DNA of 64,000 nucleotides, taken from the NCBI GenBank assembly GCA_014075255.1, contig CP046178.1, positions 2,560,894 through 2,624,893 on the forward strand, given 5' to 3'. The notes under the pieces are model-generated. The model saw only the letters and a program-made list of their open reading frames with translations, did no database searches and was not told where the DNA came from. The translations under genes and the position numbers were made by a program. Shown here in pieces: positions 37,900 to 48,093 of this stretch. Position 1 is the first letter of the stretch, and each line of letters opens with the position of its first letter. This DNA is from Gammaproteobacteria bacterium (GTDB lineage Bacteria > Pseudomonadota > Gammaproteobacteria > UBA4575).

Positions 37900-37927
37900 A
37901 CGATAAATCCAATCTTGGGTTTATCGT
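37900..37927. other. Stem-loop downstream of marR
   Basis: ACGATAAATCC (37900-37910), AATCTT, GGGTTTATCGT (37917-37927): an 11-bp stem with one G-U pair, extendable inward. It sits 42 bases past the marR stop on the minus strand and lacks a U-tract on either strand, so an intrinsic terminator is possible but unproven. Confidence 0.4.
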
Positions 37928-37969
37928 TAGGGTTGTGTCAGATCAAAATTTACGAATTTGCTAAATTTT

Positions 37970-38437
37970 TTATGCGGGCACTTGTGCTCTAGGAGTGGGA
38001 ATATTCTCAGAAAGTTTTTTAATTAAGGCAACAAAATTTTTGTTTTCTGCGGCAGAGAGATCTGTAAGTACTCTTTTGTAAGCTTTGTCCATCAGATCAA
38101 CTCCAAATTTGGCAATTTGTTCACCATTAGAGGTGAGCTCGATGTCTACGACTCTTCGGTCAAAAGGGTTATGTGAGCGCCGAATACATTCCTTGTCTTC
38201 AAGTTGATCTAGATAACGGCTAACTGTGGCACGTTCGATCATTAATTCATCGGCAAGTTTTGCGGGAGTAAAAATAGACTTAGAAGAAATTGCATGAATG
38301 AGCCGCCATTGGTTGAATTTCAATCCATAGCTGTCTAATTCTTTATTTAGCGTGGCCCGCGTGAATGAATTTAATCTGTCTGCAAACGAGATAATCAGTG
38401 GTAAGGCCGAATCATCATGGCTGTTTATTTCATTCAT
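37970..38437 (-). CDS. MarR-family transcriptional regulator
   Basis: The 155-residue protein has the MarR winged helix: LNKELDSYGLKFNQWRLIHA, the recognition region FTPAKLADELMIERATVSRY and the wing RRSHNPFDRRVVDIELT with the typical DRR. MarR proteins bind palindromic operators as dimers and usually respond to small phenolic or oxidative signals. Two TTAAC/GTTAA palindromes upstream are likely autoregulatory sites. No target gene is obvious, since the next genes upstream are tRNAs. The start is preceded by TAACTTTGTT-like sequence, without a clear ribosome binding site. Confidence 0.9.
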   Translation of the reverse strand: MNEINSHDDSALPLIISFADRLNSFTRATLNKELDSYGLKFNQWRLIHAISSKSIFTPAKLADELMIERATVSRYLDQLEDKECIRRSHNPFDRRVVDIELTSNGEQIAKFGVDLMDKAYKRVLTDLSAAENKNFVALIKKLSENIPTPRAQVPA

Positions 38438-38450
38438 GGTTTGTGTGCGA

Positions 38451-38463
38451 TTAACTTTGTTAA
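38451..38463. promoter_or_regulatory. Candidate MarR operator, proximal
   Basis: TTAAC (38451-38455), TTT, GTTAA (38459-38463): a perfect 5-bp inverted repeat 14 bases upstream of the marR start codon, where binding would block transcription or translation initiation. The arm sequence is the same as the core of the distal palindrome at 38551. Confidence 0.5.
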
Positions 38464-38550
38464 ATCAAGGGTTTATTAATAACACACTCTGCATGCCACC
38501 GGCGTTGATAGCTAATTGAAATTACGATTGTTCACAGTTTAAATTTATTA

Positions 38551-38570
38551 TAATTAACGATTGTTAATTA
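38551..38570. promoter_or_regulatory. Candidate MarR operator, distal
   Basis: TAATTAAC (38551-38558), GATT, GTTAATTA (38563-38570): a perfect 8-bp inverted repeat with a 4-base spacer, about 115 bases upstream of marR. Size and symmetry fit a dimeric winged-helix operator. Confidence 0.55.
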
Positions 38571-38659
38571 AAGAGGTGGTTAATACGGATAGATGTCGCC
38601 TCAAGTTGGGGTCGAGCCACCCTGTAATGGAATTTAGTCTAACTATGAGTTGATGCTAA

Positions 38660-38736
38660 TGGTGCCCCGAGTAGGAGTCGAACCTACGACCTTCCCCTTA
38701 GGAGGGGGACGCTCTATCCAGCTGAGCTATCGGGGC
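38660..38736 (-). tRNA. tRNA-Arg(CCT)
   Basis: The minus strand folds into a complete cloverleaf of 77 bases: acceptor GCCCCGA paired with TCGGGGC, D-loop with AGCTCAGCTGGATAGAGC, anticodon loop CTCCTAA (anticodon CCT, reading AGG), and T-arm GTAGGTTCGACTCCTAC. Discriminator A and an encoded CCA follow (38660-38662). Confidence 0.96.
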
Positions 38737-38857
38737 AGATAAAACAAGATAAAGAGAATGCGTGGCTGTACAACAATTAAATTTACGACTAATTCCGTCG
38801 CAAAAGATTAACTAAAGCCACAGAATTATGCTATTTACAAAAAGTATGTGCTAGCAC

Positions 38858-38944
38858 TGGTGCCGAGGGAGAGAATCGAACTCTCACTATGTTTCCATAA
38901 CCGGATTTTGAATCCGGCGCGTCTACCAGTTCCGCCACCCCGGC
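38858..38944 (-). tRNA. tRNA-Leu(CAA)
   Basis: An 87-base class II tRNA: acceptor GCCGGGG with its complement (one G-U), anticodon stem CCGGA/TCCGG with loop TTCAAAA (anticodon CAA, reading TTG), a long variable arm (TTATGGAAACATAG) and T-arm GAGAGTTCGATTCTCTC. CCA is encoded at 38858-38860. Confidence 0.96.
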
Positions 38945-39027
38945 AAGTCTGTGCCCACACGGTGTCTAGTGTAGCGCAAATTGATAAGCTAGCAAGAACT
39001 TAGCAAAGCATTGATTAAGAATACATT

Positions 39028-40056
39028 GTGAAAATAAGCCAGTTTGACTATCACCTTCCAGAGAAGTTGATTGCGCAAGAACCATTATCAGAACGTACTG
39101 CAAGTCGTCTGTTGCATTTTAATGCACATGCAACAGTTTTTAATGATTTGCAATTCACAGATATATTGAGCTTGTTACAGCCAAATGATTTGTTGGTGCT
39201 GAATGACACTAAGGTTATTCCTGCTCGCATGTACGGTGAAAAAGCATCCGGTGGGAAAGTAGAGTTTTTATTAGAAAGGATAATGGATTCGCATACTGTT
39301 TTAGCGCAACTCAAAGCAAGTAAGAGTCCAAAGATAGGTGCTGAAATCTTTTTTGCGGAAAATATAAAAGCGGTTGTGCATGGTCGTCAGGATAATTTTT
39401 TTGTACTAGATTTTGATGAAGCAACGAATGTTGAAAGTTTACTAGAAGATTACGGTCGCATGCCATTGCCACCCTATATTCAGCGTGAACCTAGGAAAAG
39501 CGATAGTGAGCGTTATCAAACCGTATTTGCTAATTATAAAGGTGCGGTTGCGGCTCCGACAGCAGGTTTGCATTTTGATCATAAAATTTTAAAAGCTTTA
39601 CAGCAAAAAGGTATTCAGTCTGCAAATGTTACATTACATGTTGGTGCAGGAACCTTTCAGCCAGTTCGAGAAGATGATATTAAGGCGCATAAGATTCATG
39701 CAGAAAAAGTTATCGTTGCTGAGGAAGTGTGCGAAAAAATTTCTGTGTGCAAGCAACAGGGTGGTCGGGTTATTGCGGTTGGGACAACAGTGACTAGGGC
39801 TTTAGAGTCTGCTGCACAAAGTGGAAAACTGGAGCCGTATGAAATGGATACAAGTTTATTTATTTATCCAGGATATAAATTTAATGTAATCGATGCGTTG
39901 ATCACAAATTTCCACTTGCCTAAATCTACATTACTGATGTTAGTAAGTGCATTTGCTGGATACGAAACGGTAATGTCCGCATATCAACATGCGGTTACAG
40001 AGAAATACCGTTTTTATAGTTATGGTGATGCTATGTTTATAGAAAGCTCTTGCTAA
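39028..40056 (+). CDS. queA: S-adenosylmethionine:tRNA ribosyltransferase-isomerase QueA
   Basis: QueA moves the ribosyl part of S-adenosylmethionine onto preQ1 in tRNA, giving epoxyqueuosine. The N-terminus FDYHLPEKLIAQEPLSER, NDTKVIPARMYGEK, and VAAPTAGLHFD are family hallmarks. Length (342) is normal. The start is GTG 39028, giving MKISQFDYHLP. tgt follows after 23 bases; the pair forms the start of the queA-tgt-yajC-secD-secF operon. Confidence 0.97.
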   Translation: MKISQFDYHLPEKLIAQEPLSERTASRLLHFNAHATVFNDLQFTDILSLLQPNDLLVLNDTKVIPARMYGEKASGGKVEFLLERIMDSHTVLAQLKASKSPKIGAEIFFAENIKAVVHGRQDNFFVLDFDEATNVESLLEDYGRMPLPPYIQREPRKSDSERYQTVFANYKGAVAAPTAGLHFDHKILKALQQKGIQSANVTLHVGAGTFQPVREDDIKAHKIHAEKVIVAEEVCEKISVCKQQGGRVIAVGTTVTRALESAAQSGKLEPYEMDTSLFIYPGYKFNVIDALITNFHLPKSTLLMLVSAFAGYETVMSAYQHAVTEKYRFYSYGDAMFIESSC

Positions 40057-40070
40057 TAAATAGAGAATGA

Positions 40071-41207
<1,137 letters not shown>

Positions 41208-41241
41208 TACGCCGCTTCGAATTTGAGTCAGTACCTATAAT

Positions 41242-41568
41242 ATGTTTTTGATATCAGACGCTATGGCTGAAGGAGCGGCAGGACCTGCAGGCGGAGGCTA
41301 TGAAATGTTCATCATGATTGGCATTTTCTTTGCCATCATGTATTTCATGATAATTCGTCCACAGCAAAAGCGAGCCAAAGAACACCAAAATCTTATTGGC
41401 TCACTTTCTAAAGGGGATGAAGTGGAAACAACCGGCGGTATGCTTGGCAAAATTGCTAAAGTTGGAGATAACTCACTGCATATAGAAATTGCAGAGGGCG
41501 TTACCGTTAAACTGCAAAAAAATTCAATTTCTAAAGTGCTGCCTAAAGGTTCACTTAAACAAGATTGA
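41242..41568 (+). CDS. yajC: Preprotein translocase subunit YajC
   Basis: YajC is a small single-pass partner of SecDF. The 108-residue protein has a glycine-rich N-terminus, one membrane helix (about residues 23-39, IMIGIFFAIMYFMIIRPQQ) and the conserved cytoplasmic segment GDEVETTGGMLGKIAKV. It lies between tgt and secD as usual. Confidence 0.96.
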   Translation: MFLISDAMAEGAAGPAGGGYEMFIMIGIFFAIMYFMIIRPQQKRAKEHQNLIGSLSKGDEVETTGGMLGKIAKVGDNSLHIEIAEGVTVKLQKNSISKVLPKGSLKQD

Positions 41569-41634
41569 CCAAGCAAAGTTTAAAGTACGTTTCAAACCCA
41601 CTAACTAATAACTATAAAGGCTAGGTAAAAGACC

Positions 41635-43503
41635 GTGGTTCCAATGAATCATTATCCACTGTGGAAATATCTGCTGATCTTATTTATCGTAGCAGCGGCT
41701 GCATTGTATGCATTGCCTAATCTATACCCCAATGTCCCTGCGGTACAAATTTCTCACGAATCTGGAGAATTAAGCGATACAACATTGAATGTTGTAAAAG
41801 AAGCGCTTACTAAGAAAGGCGTTGTTGTTCAGGGTGAAGAGCAGCAAGACGGCCGAATCTTGTTGCGTTTCGAAGATACTGAAAAACAACTCCAGGCTTC
41901 TGAAATAACAAAAGATGCTTTGGATGGTCAGCATATCGTTGCATTAAATTTAGCATCGGATACTCCAGGTTGGTTAAGAGGCTTGGGTGCTTCTCCGATG
42001 AATCTCGGATTGGATTTGCGCGGTGGAGTGCATTTTCTTTTGCAGGTTGATATGGCAGCGGCTAAAGAGAAATCTATTAATAACTATGTTTCATCTTTTA
42101 GAACCTCGTTGCGTGAAGCTAAACAAAAGCGTTTTTCTGTAACACAAAGTAAAGATAAAGTAAGTGTTAAGTTTAGAGATACTGAAAGCAAGGCGGCAGG
42201 TTTAGAGGCTTTACGAAAAGAATATAACAATGAGCTTATATTTGATGAGAGTAGTGAAGGTGGTGATTATTTCGTAACTGCAAAAATAAGTGAAGATGCA
42301 GCGAAAGAAATCCAGTCCTTAGCCATTCAGCAAAATATTCAAACTCTGCGTAATCGTGTAAACGAATTAGGTGTTGCAGAACCTGTGATTCAGCAGCAAG
42401 GTGCTGAGCGCATTGTTGTGCAACTTCCTGGTGTGCAAGATACTGCTCAAGCTAAAGAAATTTTAGGTGCAACGGCTACGGTTGAATTTCGCATGGTGGA
42501 TGAACAAAACGATCCATTTGCAGCGGCAGAAACAGGGCGAGTACCTGTGGGTTCTGTTTTGTATTACGAGCGTGACAGTAAAAATCCAATTTTATTAAAG
42601 CGTAGCGTGATGCTAACGGGTGATCGCATCATTAATGCTAATTCTGGTTATGATGAAAATGGTTCACCGGCAGCAATAATCACTTTAGATGGGCAGGGTG
42701 CAAGTCGTTTTAGCAAAGTAACCGGTGAAAATATTAAAAAACTCATGGCGGTTGTATTTATTGATAATAAATCTATAACTGTAGATAAAGATGGTGAGAA
42801 AGTTAGAAAAACCGTTAAGAGTGAAGAGGTAATTAACGTAGCTCGAATTCAAGAACAGTTAAGCAAGCGCTTCCAAATTGAAGGTTTAGATTCAACTCAT
42901 GAAGCGCTTAAGCTTTCACTACTATTACGTGCAGGTGCACTAGCTGCGCCAGTAGAGATTGTTGAAGAGCGCACCGTAGGGCCAAGCTTAGGTAAGCAAA
43001 ATGTTGAGTTAGGTAAAAAATCTATATTAATTGGTTTGGTTTTGGTGATGATATTTATGCTTTTTTACTACAAGGTATTTGGTTTTGCGGCTAACATTGC
43101 TTTGGCGGCTAACTTAGTTTTAATTATTGGAATCATGTCTCTAATTCCTGGTGCGACGCTTACGCTTCCCGGTATTGCAGGCATTGTGTTAACAGTAGGT
43201 ATGGCTGTGGATGCTAATGTTCTGATCTTTGAACGAATACGTGAAGAATTACGAAATGGTAATTCGCCGCAAGCAAGTATTCATTCTGGTTATGCAAAGG
43301 CATTGTCTACAATTGCTGATGCCAATATCACCACATTAATTGCAGCAGTAGTTCTATTCGTATTTGGTACAGGGCCTATTAAAGGATTCGCAGTAACATT
43401 GTCCATTGGGATCGTATGCTCAATGTTTACTGCCATTATGGGAACGCGCGCATTAGCTAATTTATATTACGGCAATAAAAAATCTCCTTCGCTTTCAATC
43501 TAA
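41635..43503 (+). CDS. secD: Protein-export membrane protein SecD
   Basis: SecD with SecF uses the proton gradient to help release translocated proteins on the periplasmic side. One N-terminal helix is followed by the large periplasmic P1 domain (GLDLRGGVHFLLQVD, ILGATATVEFRMVD) and five C-terminal helices with GIAGIVLTVGMAVDANVLIF, including the conserved aspartate. Start choice is between GTG 41635, which has an AGGT about 9 bases ahead, and ATG 41644, which gives the family-like MNHYPLWKYL; the former is reported. Length (622) is standard. Confidence 0.97.
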   Translation: MVPMNHYPLWKYLLILFIVAAAALYALPNLYPNVPAVQISHESGELSDTTLNVVKEALTKKGVVVQGEEQQDGRILLRFEDTEKQLQASEITKDALDGQHIVALNLASDTPGWLRGLGASPMNLGLDLRGGVHFLLQVDMAAAKEKSINNYVSSFRTSLREAKQKRFSVTQSKDKVSVKFRDTESKAAGLEALRKEYNNELIFDESSEGGDYFVTAKISEDAAKEIQSLAIQQNIQTLRNRVNELGVAEPVIQQQGAERIVVQLPGVQDTAQAKEILGATATVEFRMVDEQNDPFAAAETGRVPVGSVLYYERDSKNPILLKRSVMLTGDRIINANSGYDENGSPAAIITLDGQGASRFSKVTGENIKKLMAVVFIDNKSITVDKDGEKVRKTVKSEEVINVARIQEQLSKRFQIEGLDSTHEALKLSLLLRAGALAAPVEIVEERTVGPSLGKQNVELGKKSILIGLVLVMIFMLFYYKVFGFAANIALAANLVLIIGIMSLIPGATLTLPGIAGIVLTVGMAVDANVLIFERIREELRNGNSPQASIHSGYAKALSTIADANITTLIAAVVLFVFGTGPIKGFAVTLSIGIVCSMFTAIMGTRALANLYYGNKKSPSLSI

Positions 43504-43507
43504 ATTT

Positions 43508-44446
43508 ATGCAACTTCTAAAAAATAATCTCAATTTTGATTTCATGGGTAAGCGCAAGCTTGCTTTAATAATTTCATTAATTTTAATAATAATTTCTATC
43601 GCTGCGATGGTAACGCGAGGGTTGAACTTAGGTATCGACTTTACAGGTGGTACCTTAGTTGAGGTCGGTTATGCGGAGTCTGTAGAGCTTGAGCCAGTGC
43701 GACAGGCGTTAGCCTCAAGTGGTTATGATGATGCTATCGTGCAACATTTTGGAACTACGAAAGATGTTCTGATTCGATTGCCTGTAACGGATAAGGATGC
43801 TGATAAAGCGGCATTAAGTAATCGAGTGCTAGATTCGCTCGTTTCTACCGGTGCTCCCGAGATGCGTCGTGTTGAATTCGTTGGCCCACAAGTGGGCGAT
43901 GAATTGCGTGATAAAGGTGGTTTAGCCATGCTGTATGCCTTGGTTGGCATACTTATTTATGTCGCTTTACGTTTTGAGTGGCGCTTTTCCTTAGGCTCGG
44001 TTGCCGCATTGATTCATGACGTGATTATAGTGGTTGGCTTTTTTTCCATTACCCAGATTGAATTTGATCTAACGGTGCTTGCGGCATTGCTTGCGGTAAT
44101 TGGTTACTCACTCAACGACACAATTGTGGTATTTGATCGAATACGTGAGAACTTTAGACGTCTTCGTAAAGCGACCTCTGAAGGTGTGTTGAATACTTCA
44201 ATTAACCAGACTTTGTCACGAACTTTGATGACATCGATTACTACCTTGCTAGTGTTGGCAGCGTTGTTTGTTTTTGGTGGTGAAGTGATCCATTCATTTT
44301 CTATCGCACTAATCGTAGGCGTGATTGTTGGTACGTACTCTTCAATTTACGTAGCCGGCTCTGCATTGCTAGCGCTTGATGTAAGCAAAGAAGATCTAAT
44401 GCAGGCAGAAGTAGAAAATCCTAACGAAGATGGTAGTCAGGTATAA
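43508..44446 (+). CDS. secF: Protein-export membrane protein SecF
   Basis: This partner of SecD has six membrane helices, a small periplasmic domain (GIDFTGGTLVEVGYAE) and the conserved C-terminal half DTIVVFDRIRENFR. Length (312) is normal. It begins 4 bases after secD, so the two are probably translated together. Its end is 3 bases from the end of the convergent suhB. Confidence 0.97.
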   Translation: MQLLKNNLNFDFMGKRKLALIISLILIIISIAAMVTRGLNLGIDFTGGTLVEVGYAESVELEPVRQALASSGYDDAIVQHFGTTKDVLIRLPVTDKDADKAALSNRVLDSLVSTGAPEMRRVEFVGPQVGDELRDKGGLAMLYALVGILIYVALRFEWRFSLGSVAALIHDVIIVVGFFSITQIEFDLTVLAALLAVIGYSLNDTIVVFDRIRENFRRLRKATSEGVLNTSINQTLSRTLMTSITTLLVLAALFVFGGEVIHSFSIALIVGVIVGTYSSIYVAGSALLALDVSKEDLMQAEVENPNEDGSQV

Positions 44447-44449
44447 TTT

Positions 44450-45238
44450 TTAGTTAACCTTATTTAGGCTTTGTAAAATCTGACGAAATATTTTCGTATT
44501 CGCGGCCACAATATTTCCAGTTTCTAAATGTGTGTGTCCGCCTTCCGGGTCACCAACTAAGCCTCCGGCTTCTTGGATGATTAAGCACCCAGCAGCGATA
44601 TCCCAAGTATTTAAACCAAATTCCCAAAAGCCATCTACACGTCCTGCTGCAACATAAGCAAGGTCGAGCGCTGCAGACCCAGCGCGGCGAATGCCAGAAG
44701 TTTGCAGCATGATATCTTTAAGTGACGTCATATAAGTATCGATGTTTTGGTTTTCTTTATACGGAAACCCGGTTGCCAATAATGCGCCATCAAAACTAGG
44801 TAATTTAGAAACCCTAATTTTTCTATCATTTAATGAAGCGCCATTGCCGCGACCCGCGCAAAATAATTCATCTTTAAACGGATCATAAATTACCGCAACT
44901 TCCAGTCGATCATTGTGCTTAAGTGCTATTGATACTGAATAATGGGGAAAGCCACGTAAGAAGTTGGTCGTGCCATCTAATGGGTCGATGATCCACTGAT
45001 ATTCATCATCTTTGCCGCTAAACCTTGAACCTGATTCTTCGGCAAGAATTCCATGCTGGGGGTAGACGCGATGGATTACATTAATGATTTCTTGTTCTGC
45101 TTGTAGATCCACTTCGCTTACAAAGTCATTCTTTTCTTTTGTTTTAATATTTAGCGAATGAACACGAGACATATTGCGAAAAATAATTTTCCCGGCCTCG
45201 CGCGCAGCTTCGATTGCAATGTTTAAAGTGGCTTGCAT
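44450..45238 (-). CDS. suhB: Inositol-1-monophosphatase family protein SuhB
   Basis: SuhB hydrolyses inositol monophosphate in vitro and, in E. coli, joins the rRNA antitermination complex. Metal-binding motifs are GILAEESG, WIIDPLDGTTNF and NTWDIAAGCLI. Length (262) is typical. It diverges from trmJ across 119 bases, an arrangement also seen in enterobacteria, and converges with secF. Confidence 0.95.
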   Translation of the reverse strand: MQATLNIAIEAAREAGKIIFRNMSRVHSLNIKTKEKNDFVSEVDLQAEQEIINVIHRVYPQHGILAEESGSRFSGKDDEYQWIIDPLDGTTNFLRGFPHYSVSIALKHNDRLEVAVIYDPFKDELFCAGRGNGASLNDRKIRVSKLPSFDGALLATGFPYKENQNIDTYMTSLKDIMLQTSGIRRAGSAALDLAYVAAGRVDGFWEFGLNTWDIAAGCLIIQEAGGLVGDPEGGHTHLETGNIVAANTKIFRQILQSLNKVN

Positions 45239-45357
45239 GATGAGTAGGTATAGCTAGTGTATGAAAAAATTTAGCCCAGCATAGCACTGACTGATAAATT
45301 ACGTATACTTCACTAGAAAAATATCTCTTCTGATCATTTCGAATTTTAATTATAAAA

Positions 45358-46128
45358 GTGAACAAGCCTAATCAAATCAAAATCGTTTTGGTCGAACCCT
45401 CTCATCCAGGGAATATTGGTGCGGCAGCGCGTGCAGCTAAAACCATGTGTATTGAAAATTTAGTACTCGTTAATCCTGAAAAATTTCCAAGTGGAGAAGC
45501 AAGAGCGCGTTCAACGGGTGCAATAGATGTGCTTGAGCGAGCAGTTGTGTGTGACACTCTCAAGGAGGCGATTGCGGATTGCACTTTTGTAGTAGGTGCA
45601 AGTGCGCGTGAACGAGGATTGCAGTGCCCAGAAATCAAGCCAGATAAAGTGGGGGCAAGGGTATGGCAAGAACTTGAGCAAGGTAATGTGGCGATAGTAT
45701 TTGGACGCGAAAGTAGTGGTCTTACCAATGAAGAGTTAGATCAATGTCATTATTTAACAACGATTCCGGCGAATTGGGAATTTAGTTCGTTAAACTTAGC
45801 ATCTGCCGTACAAGTTATTAGTTACGAAATTTATAGTGCATATCTAAAAAAATCTTCTACTAATAAAACAACATATGATGGTATTGAGTCTGGTAAGGAT
45901 GTGGATCCATTGGCAACCGTAGAGCAATTAGAAAACTTGTTTGAGCATATGCAGCAAGTGCTACAGGAAATTGAGTTTTTTGACCCCAAGCAGCCTAAGT
46001 TGTTGATGCGTCGATTGCGCCATCTTTATAGCCGAGCTCGGCCCACATTGGTAGAAACCAACATTCTGCGTGGCATCCTCAGCGCCGTACAAAAGGTTAG
46101 GCGCCAGACGAAGTCACTGGATAAATGA
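45358..46128 (+). CDS. trmJ: tRNA (cytidine/uridine-2'-O-)-methyltransferase TrmJ
   Basis: TrmJ methylates the 2'-O of position 32 in tRNA. It has a SPOUT fold with VEPSHPGNIGAAARAAK at the N-terminus, VFGRESSGLTNEEL and SLNLASAVQVISYE. The C-terminal region is helical. Start is GTG 45358. It is immediately upstream of iscR, as in many gammaproteobacteria, with a weak terminator between. Confidence 0.95.
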   Translation: MNKPNQIKIVLVEPSHPGNIGAAARAAKTMCIENLVLVNPEKFPSGEARARSTGAIDVLERAVVCDTLKEAIADCTFVVGASARERGLQCPEIKPDKVGARVWQELEQGNVAIVFGRESSGLTNEELDQCHYLTTIPANWEFSSLNLASAVQVISYEIYSAYLKKSSTNKTTYDGIESGKDVDPLATVEQLENLFEHMQQVLQEIEFFDPKQPKLLMRRLRHLYSRARPTLVETNILRGILSAVQKVRRQTKSLDK

Positions 46129-46134
46129 GCCTCT

Positions 46135-46165
46135 AATACCTTGTTTTTAAAAAGGTATTTAATTT
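46135..46165 (+). terminator. Possible terminator after trmJ
   Basis: AATACCTT (46135-46142) pairs with AAGGTATT (46152-46159) around a 9-base loop and is followed by TAATTTTC. The A+T-rich 8-bp stem is weak, but the position just past the trmJ stop fits a rho-independent terminator. Confidence 0.5.
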
Positions 46166-46222
46166 TCTATCTTATTTCCCACTACCTTGGGGATAGTGCC
46201 GTTTATAGCTCACCTCCCTATA

Positions 46223-46247
46223 ATACCTGAGTGATCTACTGGGTTAT
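46223..46247 (+). promoter_or_regulatory. IscR type 1 binding site in isc promoter
   Basis: The 25-base site begins ATACCTGAGTGATC and ends TACTGGGTTAT. Against the published E. coli type 1 consensus (ATASYYGACTR ... CRRSTAT) 20 of 25 positions agree by my count. It covers the -35 region of the promoter whose -10 is likely TATACT at 46252-46257, so [2Fe-2S]-IscR would repress the isc operon here as in E. coli. Confidence 0.7.
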
Positions 46248-46251
46248 TTGT

Positions 46252-46257
46252 TATACT
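46252..46257 (+). promoter_or_regulatory. Likely -10 element of isc operon promoter
   Basis: TATACT lies 5 bases after the IscR site and 49 bases before the iscR ATG. No good -35 hexamer is visible because that position is occupied by the IscR site, a feature also of the E. coli isc promoter. Confidence 0.55.
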
Positions 46258-46259
46258 AC

Positions 46260-46277
46260 AACCCTGGTATATGGGTT
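46260..46277. repeat. Inverted repeat AACCC/GGGTT downstream of isc -10
   Basis: AACCC (46260-46264), TGGTATAT, GGGTT (46273-46277). The palindrome sits at the expected transcription start and could be a second regulatory site; it does not match the IscR type 2 pattern. Confidence 0.4.
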
Positions 46278-46300
46278 AAGCATGACGAGGATAGCGCACC

Positions 46301-46771
46301 ATGAAATTGAGCACTAAAGGGCGATACGCAGTGACTGCTATGTTTGATATAGCATTGCATCATCAAACGGGTCCGGTTTCGCTGTCAGATATAGCAGATC
46401 GACAAGGCATATCGTTGTCGTATTTAGAGCAATTGTTCACGCGATTACGCCAGCAGGGTTTAGTAAAAAGTACCCGTGGTCCAGGTGGTGGTTATTCGCT
46501 AGCGGTTGATTCAAAACAGATCGCTATCTCAGATGTAATCGATGCAGTTGATGAAAGCGTTGATGCTACCCGTTGTGGTGGTAAAGCAGATTGCCAAAAT
46601 CATCAACGATGTTTGACGCATGACCTGTGGGAAAACTTGAGTGGTGAAATAAGAAGCTACCTCTCTAATATCAGTCTTGCACAAGCGGTGAGTGATTTAA
46701 GCGTGCGTGAAGTAGCGAATCGCCAAGATTTAAACAACAATCATCAGGTGCACCGAGTTGAATTTAGCTAA
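46301..46771 (+). CDS. iscR: Iron-sulfur cluster regulator IscR
   Basis: IscR is an Rrf2-family winged-helix repressor that senses cluster status. The DNA-binding part ([20 protein letters not shown] and [20 protein letters not shown]) precedes the cluster ligands C92, C98, C104 with H107, at the same positions as in E. coli. Length (156) is normal. It heads the isc operon and has a type 1 site in its own promoter. Confidence 0.98.
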   Translation: MKLSTKGRYAVTAMFDIALHHQTGPVSLSDIADRQGISLSYLEQLFTRLRQQGLVKSTRGPGGGYSLAVDSKQIAISDVIDAVDESVDATRCGGKADCQNHQRCLTHDLWENLSGEIRSYLSNISLAQAVSDLSVREVANRQDLNNNHQVHRVEFS

Positions 46772-46809
46772 CAGAATTTATTAAAGTAAGGTTATTTAAG
46801 GAAACAAAA

Positions 46810-48033
46810 GTGACAGACGTACAAGTGCCAATTTATCTAGACTACAGCGCGACCACGCCAGTAGATGAGCGTGTTGCGAAAGCGATGATGGATTGTTTAA
46901 CCAAAGAAGGAAATTTTGGAAATCCGGCTTCACGTAGTCATGTGTTTGGATGGGACGCAGACAAAGCGGTTGAGGAAGCGCGCAATAATGTTGCTGCGTT
47001 GATTAATGCAAATCCAAAAGAAATTGTTTGGACTAGTGGTGCAACAGAGTCAGATAATTTGGCTATTAAAGGTGCTGCACATTTTTATCAAAAGAATGGC
47101 AAGCACATTATTACTTGTAAAACTGAGCATAAGGCTGTGTTAGATACATGTCGCCAACTTGAGCGCGAAGGTTTTGAAGTTACGTATTTAGAGCCGCGTG
47201 ATAACGGTCTGGTGGACCTAGAGGTTTTAAAAGCAGCAATTCGTGATGACACTGTTTTGATTTCTATCATGCATGTCAACAATGAAATTGGTGTAATTCA
47301 AGATATTAAAGCGATTGGTGAAATTACTCGCGAACGCAAAATAATTTTTCATGTAGATGCGGCGCAAAGTCCTGGCAAAGCACCAGTTGATGTAGAAGAC
47401 ATGAATGTAGATTTAATGAGCTTGTCGGCACATAAAGTATATGGCCCAAAAGGAATTGGTGCTTTGTATGTGCGCAGAAAACCACGTGTACGCATCGAAG
47501 CGCAAATTCATGGTGGCGGGCATGAACGCGGCATGCGTTCGGGTACTCTAGCAACCCATCAAATTGTCGGTATGGGTGAGGCGTTCCGTATTGCTAAAGA
47601 AGAAATGGCAGTAGACAACGAGCGAATTTTGATGCTGCGTAACAGATTATTAAATGGTCTAAAAGATATGGAAGAGCTCTATATCAATGGCGACTTAGAG
47701 CAGCGTATACCAGGCAACCTGAATGTTAGCTTCAACTATGTGGAAGGCGAGAGTTTGATCATGGCATTGAAAGATATTGCGGTATCTTCCGGGTCTGCTT
47801 GTACAAGTGCTTCGCTTGAGCCAAGTTATGTATTACGTGCAATTGGTCGAGATGATGAGCTTGCGCATAGTTCACTTCGATTCACTATCGGCCGTTTCAC
47901 TACAGTAGAAGAAGTAGATTTCGCTGTAGAGTTAATTCGAAATGCGGTGATTAAATTGCGTGACCTTTCGCCTTTGTGGGATATGTTTAAAGAAGGTATC
48001 GATCTTAAGTCGATTGAATGGGCCGCACATTAA
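46810..48033 (+). CDS. iscS: Cysteine desulfurase IscS
   Basis: IscS removes sulfur from cysteine and passes it to IscU and thiolation enzymes. The PLP lysine is in [14 protein letters not shown] and the persulfide cysteine in [15 protein letters not shown]. Start is GTG 46810, preceded by AAGGAAAC; the product begins [19 protein letters not shown]. Length (407) is close to the E. coli enzyme. Confidence 0.98.
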   Translation: MTDVQVPIYLDYSATTPVDERVAKAMMDCLTKEGNFGNPASRSHVFGWDADKAVEEARNNVAALINANPKEIVWTSGATESDNLAIKGAAHFYQKNGKHIITCKTEHKAVLDTCRQLEREGFEVTYLEPRDNGLVDLEVLKAAIRDDTVLISIMHVNNEIGVIQDIKAIGEITRERKIIFHVDAAQSPGKAPVDVEDMNVDLMSLSAHKVYGPKGIGALYVRRKPRVRIEAQIHGGGHERGMRSGTLATHQIVGMGEAFRIAKEEMAVDNERILMLRNRLLNGLKDMEELYINGDLEQRIPGNLNVSFNYVEGESLIMALKDIAVSSGSACTSASLEPSYVLRAIGRDDELAHSSLRFTIGRFTTVEEVDFAVELIRNAVIKLRDLSPLWDMFKEGIDLKSIEWAAH

Positions 48034-48093
48034 CGTTAGAAATTGAAATTTATAATTAAGAGTATAATTAGGAAATATTAGGAGATAATAGCC

